Virus record (IMG/VR): IMGVR_UViG_3300040807_001132
Span: 1 to 25,159 of that record
Length of the DNA: 25,159 nt
Source of the DNA: a virus
Reading direction: 5' to 3' (one strand)
Both the position numbers and the translations under genes were made by a program. This document shows positions 7,270 through 13,646 of the stretch, in pieces. Each line of letters begins with the position of its first letter. Within the stretch, counting starts at the first letter, position 1. The notes below the pieces were generated by a model. That model did no database searches. It had not been told where the DNA came from and worked only from the letters and a program-made list of their open reading frames with translations.

Positions 7270-7538
7270 TCTTGGAAGGTGACGTTGAACGCGCACTGGT
7301 GAAACGTGTTGAGAAAGAACTTGGCGGAATGTGCGAGAAGTTCACCAGCCCCGGTCGTCGATCTGTGCCGGATCGCATCATCACCCTCCCTGGGGGGTGC
7401 ATTATATTTGTGGAATTAAAAGCCCCCGGCAAGACGCCGTCAAAGCTACAGCAGCGAGACCATGAGCGCAGACGCGAGATGGGGTGTGACGTGCGCGTGA
7501 TCGACACAGTGGAGGATGCCCGTGCCTTTAGACCGTAA
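7266..7538 (+). CDS. VRR-NUC domain nuclease
   Basis: A 90-residue stand-alone VRR-NUC domain, the PD-(D/E)XK type found in FAN1 and in many phages. Catalytic signatures are visible: GRRSVPDRIITLPGG (Asp36), then IIFVELKAPG (Glu50, Lys52), followed by the conserved Gln-Gln (residues 62-63) and a C-terminal strand. The length is typical for phage versions, several of which cut branched DNA such as Holliday junctions as dimers. It probably resolves branched replication or recombination intermediates, and it lies between the polymerase and the SNF2 helicase genes, a common arrangement. ATGA overlap upstream; its 3' end overlaps the helicase gene. Confidence 0.88.
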   Translation: MILEGDVERALVKRVEKELGGMCEKFTSPGRRSVPDRIITLPGGCIIFVELKAPGKTPSKLQQRDHERRREMGCDVRVIDTVEDARAFRP

Positions 7539-8862
7539 TGATCTGCACGACTACCAACTCAAGGCGATTGATTTCATCATCGAAGAAGAGCGCTGTGCGC
7601 TGCTTCTCGATATGGGAATGGGCAAGTCTGTATCGACCCTGACAGCGATCAAAGACCTCAAGGACAGCTTTGCCGTCAACAAGGTGTTGGTGATCGCACC
7701 GCTTCGCGTTGCCCGTAGCGTATGGGCGCAGGAGGCACAGAAGTGGCGACACCTCGATGATCTGAAGGTTAGCGTGTGCCTTGGGGCGTCACGCAACAGG
7801 CAAGCCGCTCTGGCGCGTGACGCAGACATCTACGTCATCAACCGTGAGAACGTGACGTGGTTGGTCGATCTGTACAAAGCCAAGTGGCCGTTCGATGCTG
7901 TCATCATCGACGAGAGTTCGTCATTCAAGAGCCCGTCGTCGAAGCGGTTCCGGTCGATCAAGAAGATCTTGCCGTACACCAACTACATGGTTCTCCTGAC
8001 GGGTACGCCGTCGCCCAACAGTCTGATGGACCTGTGGTCTCAGATGTACCTTGTGGACTTCGGTGAGCGTCTCGGTCGCACCGTGACGGGATATCGGCAG
8101 AGGTTCTTCGATCAGGACTTCATGGGGTATCGCTACACGGCTCGACCGGGGTCTGCAGAAAAGATTCACGCGCTTATTTCAGACAAGGCGATCAGCATGA
8201 ACGCCGAAGACTATCTCGAATTACCCGATAGGATCGACATCGATCTCCCAGTGCAGATGCCGACAACGGCACTAAAGTCGTACAAAGAGATGGAGAAGAC
8301 CCTTCTCTCGACGCTGGAGACTGGCGAAGAGGTTGAGGCCGTGTCCGCTGCAGCGCTCGCCAACAAGCTCCTGCAGTTCGCCAATGGCGCTGCATATTAT
8401 GATGAACACAAGAACTGGGCCGAGGTGCATAAGGAAAAACTCGATGCCCTCGAAGAGATCGTCGAAGAGAACCCGAGCGAGAACATCCTTGTCGCCTACA
8501 ATTATAAGTTCGATTTGGCGCGTTTATTGAAGCGGTTTCCACAGGCCAAGGTGCTGGACAACGAGGACTCGACAATTGAGCGTTGGAACAGGGGGGAAAT
8601 CCCAATGCTGCTTGCGCATCCTGCAAGCGCCGGCCACGGGATCAACCTCCAGAAGGGCGGGTCTCTATCGGTGTGGTTTGGTTTGAACTGGTCGCTCGAA
8701 CTCTACCAACAGTTCAATGCCAGACTGCACAGGCAGGGCCAGACCAAGCCTGTGCGGATCATTCACTTGGTGTCCGAAGGCACGATAGATGAGCGCGTCC
8801 TGCGTGTTCTGAAGGACAAGGACGCGACCCAATCATCTTTGCTCAACGCACTCAAAGCTTAG
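7522..8862 (+). CDS. SNF2-family DNA helicase/translocase
   Basis: A 446-residue superfamily 2 protein. Near the N-terminus is HDYQLKAIDF (Q-motif-like), then the Walker A GMGKS (residues 32-36), DEAD-box variant IIDESSSFKS (Asp130, Glu131), LTGTPSPNSLMDLW, and motif VI FNARLHRQGQTKPVRI. These are the hallmarks of phage SNF2/DEAD-like helicases often found beside VRR-NUC. It probably uses ATP to move on dsDNA and remodel protein-DNA complexes or forks. GTG 7522 is chosen because GGAGG (7511-7515) lies 6 nt upstream; the in-frame ATG at 7516 directly abuts GGAGG and so is poorly spaced. The last 11 nt overlap the end of the oppositely oriented HD gene. Confidence 0.9.
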   Translation: MPLDRNDLHDYQLKAIDFIIEEERCALLLDMGMGKSVSTLTAIKDLKDSFAVNKVLVIAPLRVARSVWAQEAQKWRHLDDLKVSVCLGASRNRQAALARDADIYVINRENVTWLVDLYKAKWPFDAVIIDESSSFKSPSSKRFRSIKKILPYTNYMVLLTGTPSPNSLMDLWSQMYLVDFGERLGRTVTGYRQRFFDQDFMGYRYTARPGSAEKIHALISDKAISMNAEDYLELPDRIDIDLPVQMPTTALKSYKEMEKTLLSTLETGEEVEAVSAAALANKLLQFANGAAYYDEHKNWAEVHKEKLDALEEIVEENPSENILVAYNYKFDLARLLKRFPQAKVLDNEDSTIERWNRGEIPMLLAHPASAGHGINLQKGGSLSVWFGLNWSLELYQQFNARLHRQGQTKPVRIIHLVSEGTIDERVLRVLKDKDATQSSLLNALKA

Positions 8863-9337
8863 CGCCCATGAGTTCTGACGCAGCATCATAGACGCCGAGT
8901 TCAACTGCGATCTCGGCGGCTTCGTTGGCGCATTCCACCCAAGGGTTTGTGGCGAGGTGTGCGGGTGCGCGATCAGCCACCCAAAGGATTGCGTCTAGGA
9001 GATCGCACAGTCTTATCCAGCGCTTGTCTGTTCGACTTGGGATCGGAAGTCCGTAGGTCTTGGTCACCTCCTGCTCGTAGGCCTCAAGATACTCTCCGAT
9101 GCGCCCACCTTTGACGAGTGCAGGGACATCTCCAGTGAACGTCTCGGGAGTGTCGTGCGTCAGAATACAGGCGAGCAGATGGGTCGGAGGCTGTGACGGG
9201 TGGATCATCAACAAGATCAGCGCCATGCGTTGCGAGTGCCAGCCAGTCGTGTCACCGCTTTCGCGCAGATCGTTATCGATGTGGGAGTGCCAGCGCTTCA
9301 CTGCACCAGACTTCCAAATTCCATAGTCGGGTTTCAT
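8852..9337 (-). CDS. HD-domain phosphohydrolase
   Basis: A 161-residue HD-superfamily protein, the only leftward gene in the first 14 kb. Metal-binding residues fit the H...HD...D pattern: GWHSQRM (His34), LTHDTPE (His61, Asp62) and RLCDLLDAILW (Asp112 or Asp115). Overall it resembles YfbR-like 5'-deoxynucleotidases and other phage HD hydrolases, so nucleotide pool adjustment is a reasonable inference. A nucleotide-signal hydrolase is also possible. An AAAGG site lies about 7 nt upstream of its ATG on the minus strand. It converges on and overlaps the SNF2 gene by 11 nt, so the two transcripts must interfere unless expressed at different times. Confidence 0.85.
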   Translation of the reverse strand: MKPDYGIWKSGAVKRWHSHIDNDLRESGDTTGWHSQRMALILLMIHPSQPPTHLLACILTHDTPETFTGDVPALVKGGRIGEYLEAYEQEVTKTYGLPIPSRTDKRWIRLCDLLDAILWVADRAPAHLATNPWVECANEAAEIAVELGVYDAASELMGAKL

Positions 9338-9363
9338 ATTTTTACCTTTGCGATATTTTTTGA

Positions 9364-9393
9364 TTGACGGGGTCGAAGGGATCGACGTAAAGT
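9364..9393 (+). promoter_or_regulatory. Candidate promoter with dyad in the spacer
   Basis: In the short divergent region between the HD gene and the rightward gene at 9425, TTGACG (9364-9369) and TAAAGT (9388-9393) are 18 nt apart and resemble -35 and -10 boxes. Between them lies the inverted repeat GTCGA-N5-TCGAC (9372-9386), in the place where a repressor would block RNA polymerase. This is a prediction only; GATCGA-like words are frequent in this genome, so the dyad could be coincidental. Confidence 0.4.
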
Positions 9394-9424
9394 TAGCTTG
9401 TCATATCATAGAGGAATCATCAAC

Positions 9425-9733
9425 ATGTCACAGTCAAACTTTCTCCTTATCGATAGCGGTGATGTCTCCGAGCATCCGGCTCTCGCGTCCCTTTATTCTG
9501 ATGAGGCTCTGGAAATCTACGTTCTGGTTGAAGCCAAAGCAGAGTGGGATGACTATGGTGTTCCTGGTTCTCCGCGCTGGATTTCTTACGAAGACCCCGA
9601 GATGCTTGAGATCGATATCAACGGCGCATGCTTCACTGCAAAGCAGTTCGACAAGCGCTTTCCCAAGGAAGTCACCGACTACATCAACACCAAGTTTGGT
9701 GACATCGATCTTGGTGAGGGGGAGTGGGAATAA
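9425..9733 (+). CDS. Hypothetical protein (102 aa)
   Basis: A 102-residue acidic protein of unknown function, the first gene of the second rightward block. ATG 9425 is used because GAGG (9411-9414) is well placed 10 nt upstream; an in-frame TTG at 9398 has no support. The chain is rich in Asp, Glu, Tyr and Trp (EAKAEWDDYG, SPRWISYED), ends in DIDLGEGEWE and has no membrane segment. Its net charge is strongly negative, which would fit a protein partner or a DNA mimic, but nothing demonstrates either. The stop forms a TAATG junction with the next gene. Confidence 0.65.
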   Translation: MSQSNFLLIDSGDVSEHPALASLYSDEALEIYVLVEAKAEWDDYGVPGSPRWISYEDPEMLEIDINGACFTAKQFDKRFPKEVTDYINTKFGDIDLGEGEWE

Positions 9734-9915
9734 TGAGCGCACTTCTCGAAGAACTTGCCGACAGCCTCGCTGAAGCAGAGGTTGCATGCGGTCGAGCTTG
9801 GTTGATCTCTAAGCAGACAAACGACAGCGTCACGACAGCAGAACTACGGTCGATGAAGCGCCGCATCACAAAACTCGCCAAAGACTTGGACACCCTCATA
9901 GGGGAAATGGAATGA
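9733..9915 (+). CDS. Hypothetical small helical protein (60 aa)
   Basis: A 60-residue protein that is almost entirely helical by composition (MSALLEELADSLAEAEVACG, then KRRITKLAKDLDTLIGEME). Two amphipathic helices joined by a short TTAEL turn suggest a helical hairpin or small coiled-coil dimer. ATG 9733 is used because it overlaps the previous stop (TAATG), in preference to the in-frame GTG at 9724. Its end overlaps the next gene (ATGA). The function is unknown; small helical proteins like this are common phage accessory genes. Confidence 0.6.
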   Translation: MSALLEELADSLAEAEVACGRAWLISKQTNDSVTTAELRSMKRRITKLAKDLDTLIGEME

Positions 9916-10364
9916 GCCAGTTTGAGAAAGCCCTGACGTTTATGCGCTTCGCCTTCGCTGGCAACGCCACGTTCACTCTGGTCTCGCATCGTACAGGCTC
10001 GCGGTACACCTACAAGCTGAAGGCTGCGCCGCGTTCCAAGACCCGCTTCTTCGTCTCTACGCTTGTCGGCGCGGATAACGAGAACGACTACATGTATCTC
10101 GGCTATGTTGACATCTCTGCTTCGACACAGCGTGTTGTACCCCCTGCCAGTGGAAAAGCGCTGCGCGTCGGTTCGAAGGGATCGCCAGATGATCTGCGGT
10201 TCAAGGCGTTGGATTGGTTCCTTGATGCCGCGTCAACATACGAGCATCTTCCTACAACCGTCAGCGTCTATCACGAAGGTCGCTGCGGGAAATGTAATCG
10301 CAAGCTGACCGTACCATCTTCGATTGAAAGCGGTCTCGGTCCAGAGTGCGCAAAGTCACGATAG
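9912..10364 (+). CDS. DUF6011-like zinc-finger protein
   Basis: A 150-residue protein. The C-terminus, GRCGKCNRKLTVPSSIESG then LGPECAKSR, matches the DUF6011 signature: a CxxC pair, a short loop with 'xxPxSIxxGxGPEC', and a third Cys, probably a small zinc site. The N-terminal 110 residues look beta-rich (NATFTLVSHRTGSRYTYKL, FFVSTLVG), consistent with a domain often attached to this finger in phage proteins. The biochemical role of the family is unknown to me; nucleic-acid binding is only a possibility. It is coupled upstream by ATGA; a 12-nt gap with GAAAGGG precedes the next small gene. Confidence 0.75.
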   Translation: MSQFEKALTFMRFAFAGNATFTLVSHRTGSRYTYKLKAAPRSKTRFFVSTLVGADNENDYMYLGYVDISASTQRVVPPASGKALRVGSKGSPDDLRFKALDWFLDAASTYEHLPTTVSVYHEGRCGKCNRKLTVPSSIESGLGPECAKSR

Positions 10365-10376
10365 AAAGGGAAAAGA

Positions 10377-10520
10377 ATGAACGAGGATCAACAGGCATTG
10401 CTAAAGCGCCTTGAGCGCTTGGCAATCATCCTTCGCATTGAACTGAAGAGAACTGGTTCGCACATGGAACACAGCGCCGCCGAGATGCTTAACCTCATCG
10501 ACCTGATGAAGAGGTCGTAA
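10377..10520 (+). CDS. Hypothetical micro-protein (47 aa)
   Basis: A 47-residue reading frame preceded by GAAAGGG about 7 nt before ATG 10377; its TAA overlaps the ATG of the next gene (TAATG at 10518-10522). The protein is a predicted amphipathic helical hairpin, basic in its first half (LLKRLERLAIILRIELKRTG) with MLNLIDLMKRS at the end. Good ribosome-binding site, exact fit between neighbours and coupled stop argue for a real gene despite the small size. The function is unknown. Confidence 0.65.
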   Translation: MNEDQQALLKRLERLAIILRIELKRTGSHMEHSAAEMLNLIDLMKRS

Positions 10521-10735
10521 TGGTAGACGTCATTCAGTTCCCAAAACCCCAAGACAACTTGGATATGGACGAGTTTTTTGACTCTGCCAAAGAGGCTGCG
10601 AAGAGCGCTAATGCTTCTGACGTTGTCGTTGTCTTCACGAACAACGACGGAGAAGAGGTCGGTGTTGCAATGAGCGCTCGACGCCTTACTGCCTTGGGTA
10701 TTTTGGCAGTCGCCACGAAGGTGATTGGTCAATGA
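10520..10735 (+). CDS. Hypothetical small protein (71 aa)
   Basis: A 71-residue soluble protein with an alternating helix-strand pattern: MDEFFDSAKEAAKSANASDV, strand VVVVFTNNDGEEVGVAM, then a helix (ARRLTALGILAVATKVIG). The strand-turn-strand after the first helix suggests a compact alpha/beta fold that is common among phage accessory proteins. The ATG is embedded in the upstream stop (TAATG), and the TGA overlaps the methyltransferase start (ATGA), so it is co-translated with the MT-A70 gene and may affect DNA modification. No known family is recognised. Confidence 0.65.
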   Translation: MVDVIQFPKPQDNLDMDEFFDSAKEAAKSANASDVVVVFTNNDGEEVGVAMSARRLTALGILAVATKVIGQ

Positions 10736-11283
10736 TACCCCTGCCAGCGAAAACATATGATCTGATCATGGCCGATCCCCCTTGGACGTTCAAAACACGT
10801 TCGAGCAAGGGTGTGACGGAAAAGGGTGCTGGTGGTCAGTACGATCTCATGACGCAGTCTGACATTGAGCAGATGCCAGTTGCGGACATCGCAGCAAAGG
10901 ACTGCGTGTTGTGGTTATGGGCAACGAACCCAATGCTGCCACAGGCCTTCTCTGTGATGGAGGCTTGGGGCTTCCAGTTCAAGACTGCGGGGCATTGGGT
11001 GAAGCGCACCAAGCATGGGAAACTGGCGTTCGGCACGGGCTTCATCCTGCGCTGTGCCGGCGAACCCTTCCTGATCGGTACGCGCGGAAAACCAAAGACG
11101 ACACGGGTTGTCAGGAGTGTTGTCGAGGGTCCGATCAGAGAACACAGTCGAAAGCCGGATGAGGCTTTCGTTGAGGCTGAACGGCTGATGCCAGAAGCCA
11201 AACGCATAGAACTATTCTCACGCCAAGCCAGAGACGGTTGGGACGTATGGGGAAATCAATCAGATAAGTGGAACAAGAAATGA
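10732..11283 (+). CDS. MT-A70 family DNA N6-adenine methyltransferase
   Basis: A 183-residue MT-A70-type methyltransferase. The catalytic DPPW motif is at residues 15-18 (LIMADPPWTF), followed by conserved VLWLWATNPMLP, GFQFKTAGHWVK, the EPFLIGTRGKP segment and EHSRKPDEAF with RIELFSRQ near the end. MT-A70 enzymes transfer a methyl group from S-adenosylmethionine to the N6 of adenine; phage members act on DNA, often to evade restriction. Sequence specificity cannot be read from the protein. GATC and GANTC sites are both common in this window, so site avoidance gives no clue. The gene is coupled both upstream (ATGA) and downstream (ATGA). Confidence 0.9.
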   Translation: MIPLPAKTYDLIMADPPWTFKTRSSKGVTEKGAGGQYDLMTQSDIEQMPVADIAAKDCVLWLWATNPMLPQAFSVMEAWGFQFKTAGHWVKRTKHGKLAFGTGFILRCAGEPFLIGTRGKPKTTRVVRSVVEGPIREHSRKPDEAFVEAERLMPEAKRIELFSRQARDGWDVWGNQSDKWNKK

Positions 11284-11564
11284 TCGCCGAAGCATACATC
11301 ACGAAAATCTCTCTCGAAGAGAAGAAGGTCTTTGGCTTTGCCGAAACCGAGGACAACAAGACGGTCTTCATTCCTGGACGTGTCGTCGAAGAGTTCAATC
11401 TCGATGAGGTCGATGTTGGAACAAAGAACAAGATGCACATGTTGCCCGACAAGAAAGGTGGCAGCAGTTACGTCGCAACGACCCTGCTGTTTGAGGACAA
11501 CACCCTCGAAGCGGAAATCAAGCGCCTGAAAGAGATCTTGGACGACAACGGGATTGATTACTGA
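11280..11564 (+). CDS. Small OB-fold/cold-shock-like protein (94 aa)
   Basis: A 94-residue protein beginning at ATG 11280, which overlaps the methyltransferase stop (ATGA); an in-frame GTG at 11268 is less likely. The pattern AYITKISLEEKKVFGFAETE, then KTVFIPGRVVEEF and later KKGGSSYVATTLLFE, recalls a cold-shock or OB-fold barrel with a 'GFGF-like' strand (VFGFAETED). A C-terminal helix (LEAEIKRLKEILDDNG) is added. A nucleic-acid-binding role is therefore plausible but unproven. It is followed one base later by the winged-helix gene. Confidence 0.55.
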   Translation: MIAEAYITKISLEEKKVFGFAETEDNKTVFIPGRVVEEFNLDEVDVGTKNKMHMLPDKKGGSSYVATTLLFEDNTLEAEIKRLKEILDDNGIDY

Positions 11565-11565
11565 G

Positions 11566-11910
11566 ATGCCGAAACAACGAGTTCAGGACTATTTAGATGC
11601 CATTGAAGAGCATGGGCTCGACTACGACAAGCTTGTCGAGGTCTTGGGCGTACAGAGATCAACCATCTATGCGAAAGTCAGGGAGCTTCGATTGGCTGGG
11701 AAGCTCTCAAAATACGAGCCAGGTTGCTTTTACAAGAGACTGGCAAGCAAGAGCATGACGTCAGGGGATTTGAATAAGAAAATCAGGTCTTCACCAGAGG
11801 ATGTCCAACTTTGGCTCGCCCGCAACGTACCAGAAGGTGGAACAATAGCGGACTTTGCCATCGCCCTGATGATCGACGCGATGGATGAAGAAAACCAAAC
11901 CAACGCATAG
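11566..11910 (+). CDS. Winged-helix/HTH protein
   Basis: A 114-residue protein with a clear winged-helix-like N-terminal half: AIEEHGLDYDKLVEVLGVQR, STIYAKVRELRLAGKLSKYE and a wing-like basic stretch (CFYKRLASK). The C-terminal half (PEDVQLWLARNVPEGGTIAD) is helical and may dimerise. ATG 11566 is used, 1 nt after the previous stop; a TTG at 11554 is less likely. It probably binds DNA and could regulate transcription of nearby genes, but no operator is evident. A strong ribosome-binding site for the next gene directly follows its stop. Confidence 0.7.
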   Translation: MPKQRVQDYLDAIEEHGLDYDKLVEVLGVQRSTIYAKVRELRLAGKLSKYEPGCFYKRLASKSMTSGDLNKKIRSSPEDVQLWLARNVPEGGTIADFAIALMIDAMDEENQTNA

Positions 11911-11914
11911 GAGG
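11909..11914 (+). promoter_or_regulatory. Consensus Shine-Dalgarno (AGGAGG) for the lipoprotein gene
   Basis: AGGAGG lies 5 nt upstream of ATG 11920 and overlaps the end of the upstream stop codon. Most neighbouring genes have weak sites and rely on overlapping stops and starts, so this gene seems set for independent, strong translation. Confidence 0.7.
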
Positions 11915-11919
11915 AAAAC

Positions 11920-12270
11920 ATGCGTAAACTAATCCCGACAACCGCACTCATTGTAGCGACAACCTTATCGGCTTGTGCAACAGCACCAGAAGCTGTCGCT
12001 CCGTCATACGTCTCCTCGACGTCGTATGCCTCAATGAGTTGTAACCGCCTCAACATGGAGGCGCAGCACATCAACTCAAAGCTGTCTGAGGCCACAGGTC
12101 GCCAACAAGCCAAAGCGACAAGCGATGCAACGATGACGGCGATCTCTCTGCTGGTCTTCTGGCCCGCTGCGTTCTTCATCAGTGGCGACGGCGCTGCAGC
12201 TGGCGAGCTTGCTCGACTTAAGGGCGAGGCCCAAGCTGTCAACGAAGCTGCGATTGCGAAAGGTTGCTGA
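11920..12270 (+). CDS. Lipoprotein with central hydrophobic segment
   Basis: A 116-residue lipoprotein precursor. Residues 1-18 form a signal peptide and the lipobox LSAC places the lipid on Cys19. After a flexible Ala/Ser-rich stretch come Cys41, a helical region (NMEAQHINSKLSEATGRQQ), a hydrophobic segment with FWPAAFF (residues 71-88), then GELARLKGEAQAVNEAA and a C-terminal Cys116. Cys41 and Cys116 could form a disulfide. Related lipoproteins with the FWP and ELARLKGE motifs occur in bacteria and phages, but I know of no assigned function. A role in superinfection exclusion or lysogenic conversion is only a possibility. It has the best ribosome-binding site in the block. Confidence 0.8.
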   Translation: MRKLIPTTALIVATTLSACATAPEAVAPSYVSSTSYASMSCNRLNMEAQHINSKLSEATGRQQAKATSDATMTAISLLVFWPAAFFISGDGAAAGELARLKGEAQAVNEAAIAKGC

Positions 12271-12271
12271 G

Positions 12272-12493
12272 ATGAAATTGTTCACCGTATTGATTGCTCT
12301 CTACGCTGTGAACGGGGAGGACGTGGAAAGCCGCGTCCTCTTCCCCAGCGAAGCGGAGTGCGGCGCAGCACTGCAACCCATGCAAGCCATCCTTGAAGTG
12401 CCCTATGACGACGTGGCCGTTCTCTGTGTGCACTCAACGCTACTGAGCGCCTCACCGCGCCCTGTGGCCCGTCCAGAGGGGTTGGGGAGATGA
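12272..12493 (+). CDS. Small putatively exported two-cysteine protein
   Basis: A 73-residue protein starting at ATG 12272, one base after the lipoprotein stop. The N-terminus (MKLFTVLIALYAVNG) is short and hydrophobic, compatible with a minimal signal peptide or membrane anchor. The rest contains two cysteines (SEAECGAAL and AVLCVHSTL) that could bond in the periplasm, and a Pro-rich end (SPRPVARPEG). The immediate neighbour is a lipoprotein, so the two may act together at the cell envelope. Function unknown. The stop overlaps the next start (ATGA). Confidence 0.6.
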   Translation: MKLFTVLIALYAVNGEDVESRVLFPSEAECGAALQPMQAILEVPYDDVAVLCVHSTLLSASPRPVARPEGLGR

Positions 12494-12795
12494 GTGAAGC
12501 AAAGTATACGCCGGGACCGTGGTTTTACGTTGAGGCCGCCGACCAAGGGGAGTTTTTTGGTTGCGGCGTTTCTGAAACAGCAGACGGACCGGGCTTTATT
12601 TGGTTTGACGACGCAATAAATCCCGAAAAGGATATTGCCAACGTCCGCCTGATAGCCGCCGCACCTGACCTTCTCGAAGCGTTGGAGGAATTGGCAGACC
12701 TGTTTGATGCGATGGTTTCTGGTGAATACCGACCTGACAGCTTCACAACGCGACCCGCCCGCACCGCAATAGCCAAAGCCAAAGGTGAAACATGA
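12490..12795 (+). CDS. 'TPGPW' phage protein of unknown function
   Basis: A 101-residue member of a widespread phage protein type marked by YTPGPW at the start, a central IANVRLIAAAPDLLEAL block and a closing AIAKAKG. The signature is common in early or accessory regions of phages of Gram-negative bacteria; I know of no established biochemical role. The start is ATG 12490 (ATGA overlap); AGAGGGG at 12476-12482 is 7 nt upstream. The central hydrophobic helices are amphipathic, not membrane-spanning. It begins a run of small genes lacking recognisable enzymes. Confidence 0.75.
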   Translation: MSEAKYTPGPWFYVEAADQGEFFGCGVSETADGPGFIWFDDAINPEKDIANVRLIAAAPDLLEALEELADLFDAMVSGEYRPDSFTTRPARTAIAKAKGET

Positions 12796-13058
12796 CCTTA
12801 CCCGAAAACAGAAAACCTTTGCTCTGGAAAGACATACCGTTCTCCGAGCGGCCCAAGGCTCACCCGTCAAGTTGGGAGGGCGAAGCTAAGATTAGTCGCA
12901 TCACCATATCTCGCCTAGAAGCGCGGGTGGCTGAGTTAGAGGTTGCGTTGGGACGACTTGTAACGGCTGTTGAGGATGGCTGCTTTTGTTCGGAGATGGA
13001 AATGGCAACTCGTATTGATGAAGCCCGCGCCGCGCTGAAAGGGAAAGATGATGGATGA
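12792..13058 (+). CDS. Hypothetical coiled-coil protein (88 aa)
   Basis: An 88-residue protein. The first 35 residues are polar and Pro-rich (RKPLLWKDIPFSERPKAHPS). Residues 40-65 form a clear leucine-zipper-like coiled coil (RLEARVAELEVALGRLVTAV), followed by two cysteines (DGCFCSE) and an Ala-rich helical end. Similar architecture is frequent in phage Ead/Ea22-like accessory proteins, but identity with that family is not claimed. It is coupled to the previous gene (ATGA) and overlaps the next gene by 11 nt. Confidence 0.6.
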   Translation: MTLPENRKPLLWKDIPFSERPKAHPSSWEGEAKISRITISRLEARVAELEVALGRLVTAVEDGCFCSEMEMATRIDEARAALKGKDDG

Positions 13059-13422
13059 TTTGAAAGAACGTCTGCGAGCCAATGGACTTGATGAGTGCGA
13101 CGAGGCAATCGACCGCATCGAGGAATTGGAGCAAGATGTAAAAGCGGTTCAACGGCGTGAAGCAGACGCAAACCGCGCCGCAATGAAGCACCTGAGGAGC
13201 CTTGAATTGGAGCGGATCAAGTCCGCCAATTACGCCGAATTTAGCAACCAGTGGCGCAGGAAATGCGAAGCCCTCGAAGCCCGTATCGCCAAGGCGGATG
13301 CGCTGGCAGAGGCAGTGACGCACGAGCGTGAGCTGGTCTGTCAGGATATGGGAATGCAATTGGACGCTGCTTGCATGATTAACAATGCCCTTGCCACCTA
13401 CCGCGAAGGGTCCGACACATGA
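13048..13422 (+). CDS. Coiled-coil phage protein, Ead/Ea22-like
   Basis: A 124-residue, mostly helical protein. It begins DDLKERLRANGLDECDEAID and continues with EELEQDVKAVQRREADANRA and further heptad-like stretches (ALEARIAKADALAEAV) before a short C-terminal helix. The opening resembles the N-terminus of lambdoid Ead/Ea22 proteins, whose role is poorly known. Two in-frame ATG codons are possible, 13048 and 13051; AAAGGGA at 13038-13044 is better spaced for 13051. It ends in an ATGA overlap with the next gene. Confidence 0.65.
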   Translation: MMDDLKERLRANGLDECDEAIDRIEELEQDVKAVQRREADANRAAMKHLRSLELERIKSANYAEFSNQWRRKCEALEARIAKADALAEAVTHERELVCQDMGMQLDAACMINNALATYREGSDT

Positions 13423-13646
13423 GCGACCTTATTAAGCCCGAAGAAGTTGATCTGCGCGTCATAGACCAACGCATAGGCGCAGGTATTGGCGGCATGGATA
13501 CTGTCATCCGCCTTTACCACAAACCGTCAGGCATTTTGATTGAGGTGCCGCGAGTGACCAGCGGACAATACTATGACCGTGAGATAGCGGTGCAAATGCT
13601 GGAAGCGGCATTGACGCACCCAAAGTACCGGGAGGCCAACACATGA
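13419..13646 (+). CDS. 75-aa protein resembling a release-factor domain without GGQ
   Basis: A 75-residue protein. From residue 20 it follows the pattern of the class I release-factor peptidyl-hydrolase domain: GAGIGGMD, then VIRLYHKPSGI, then TSGQYYDREIAVQMLEAAL. The corresponding E. coli RF2 stretch, recalled from memory, has GAGGQ, VRITHIPTGI, then RSQHKNKDQAMKQMKAKL. The catalytic GGQ is replaced by a glycine-rich GIGGM, so hydrolysis is not expected. It could be a degenerate release-factor-like ribosome ligand or a chance resemblance. It is coupled on both sides by ATGA overlaps. The gene is secure; the homology is a hypothesis. Confidence 0.65.
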   Translation: MSDLIKPEEVDLRVIDQRIGAGIGGMDTVIRLYHKPSGILIEVPRVTSGQYYDREIAVQMLEAALTHPKYREANT

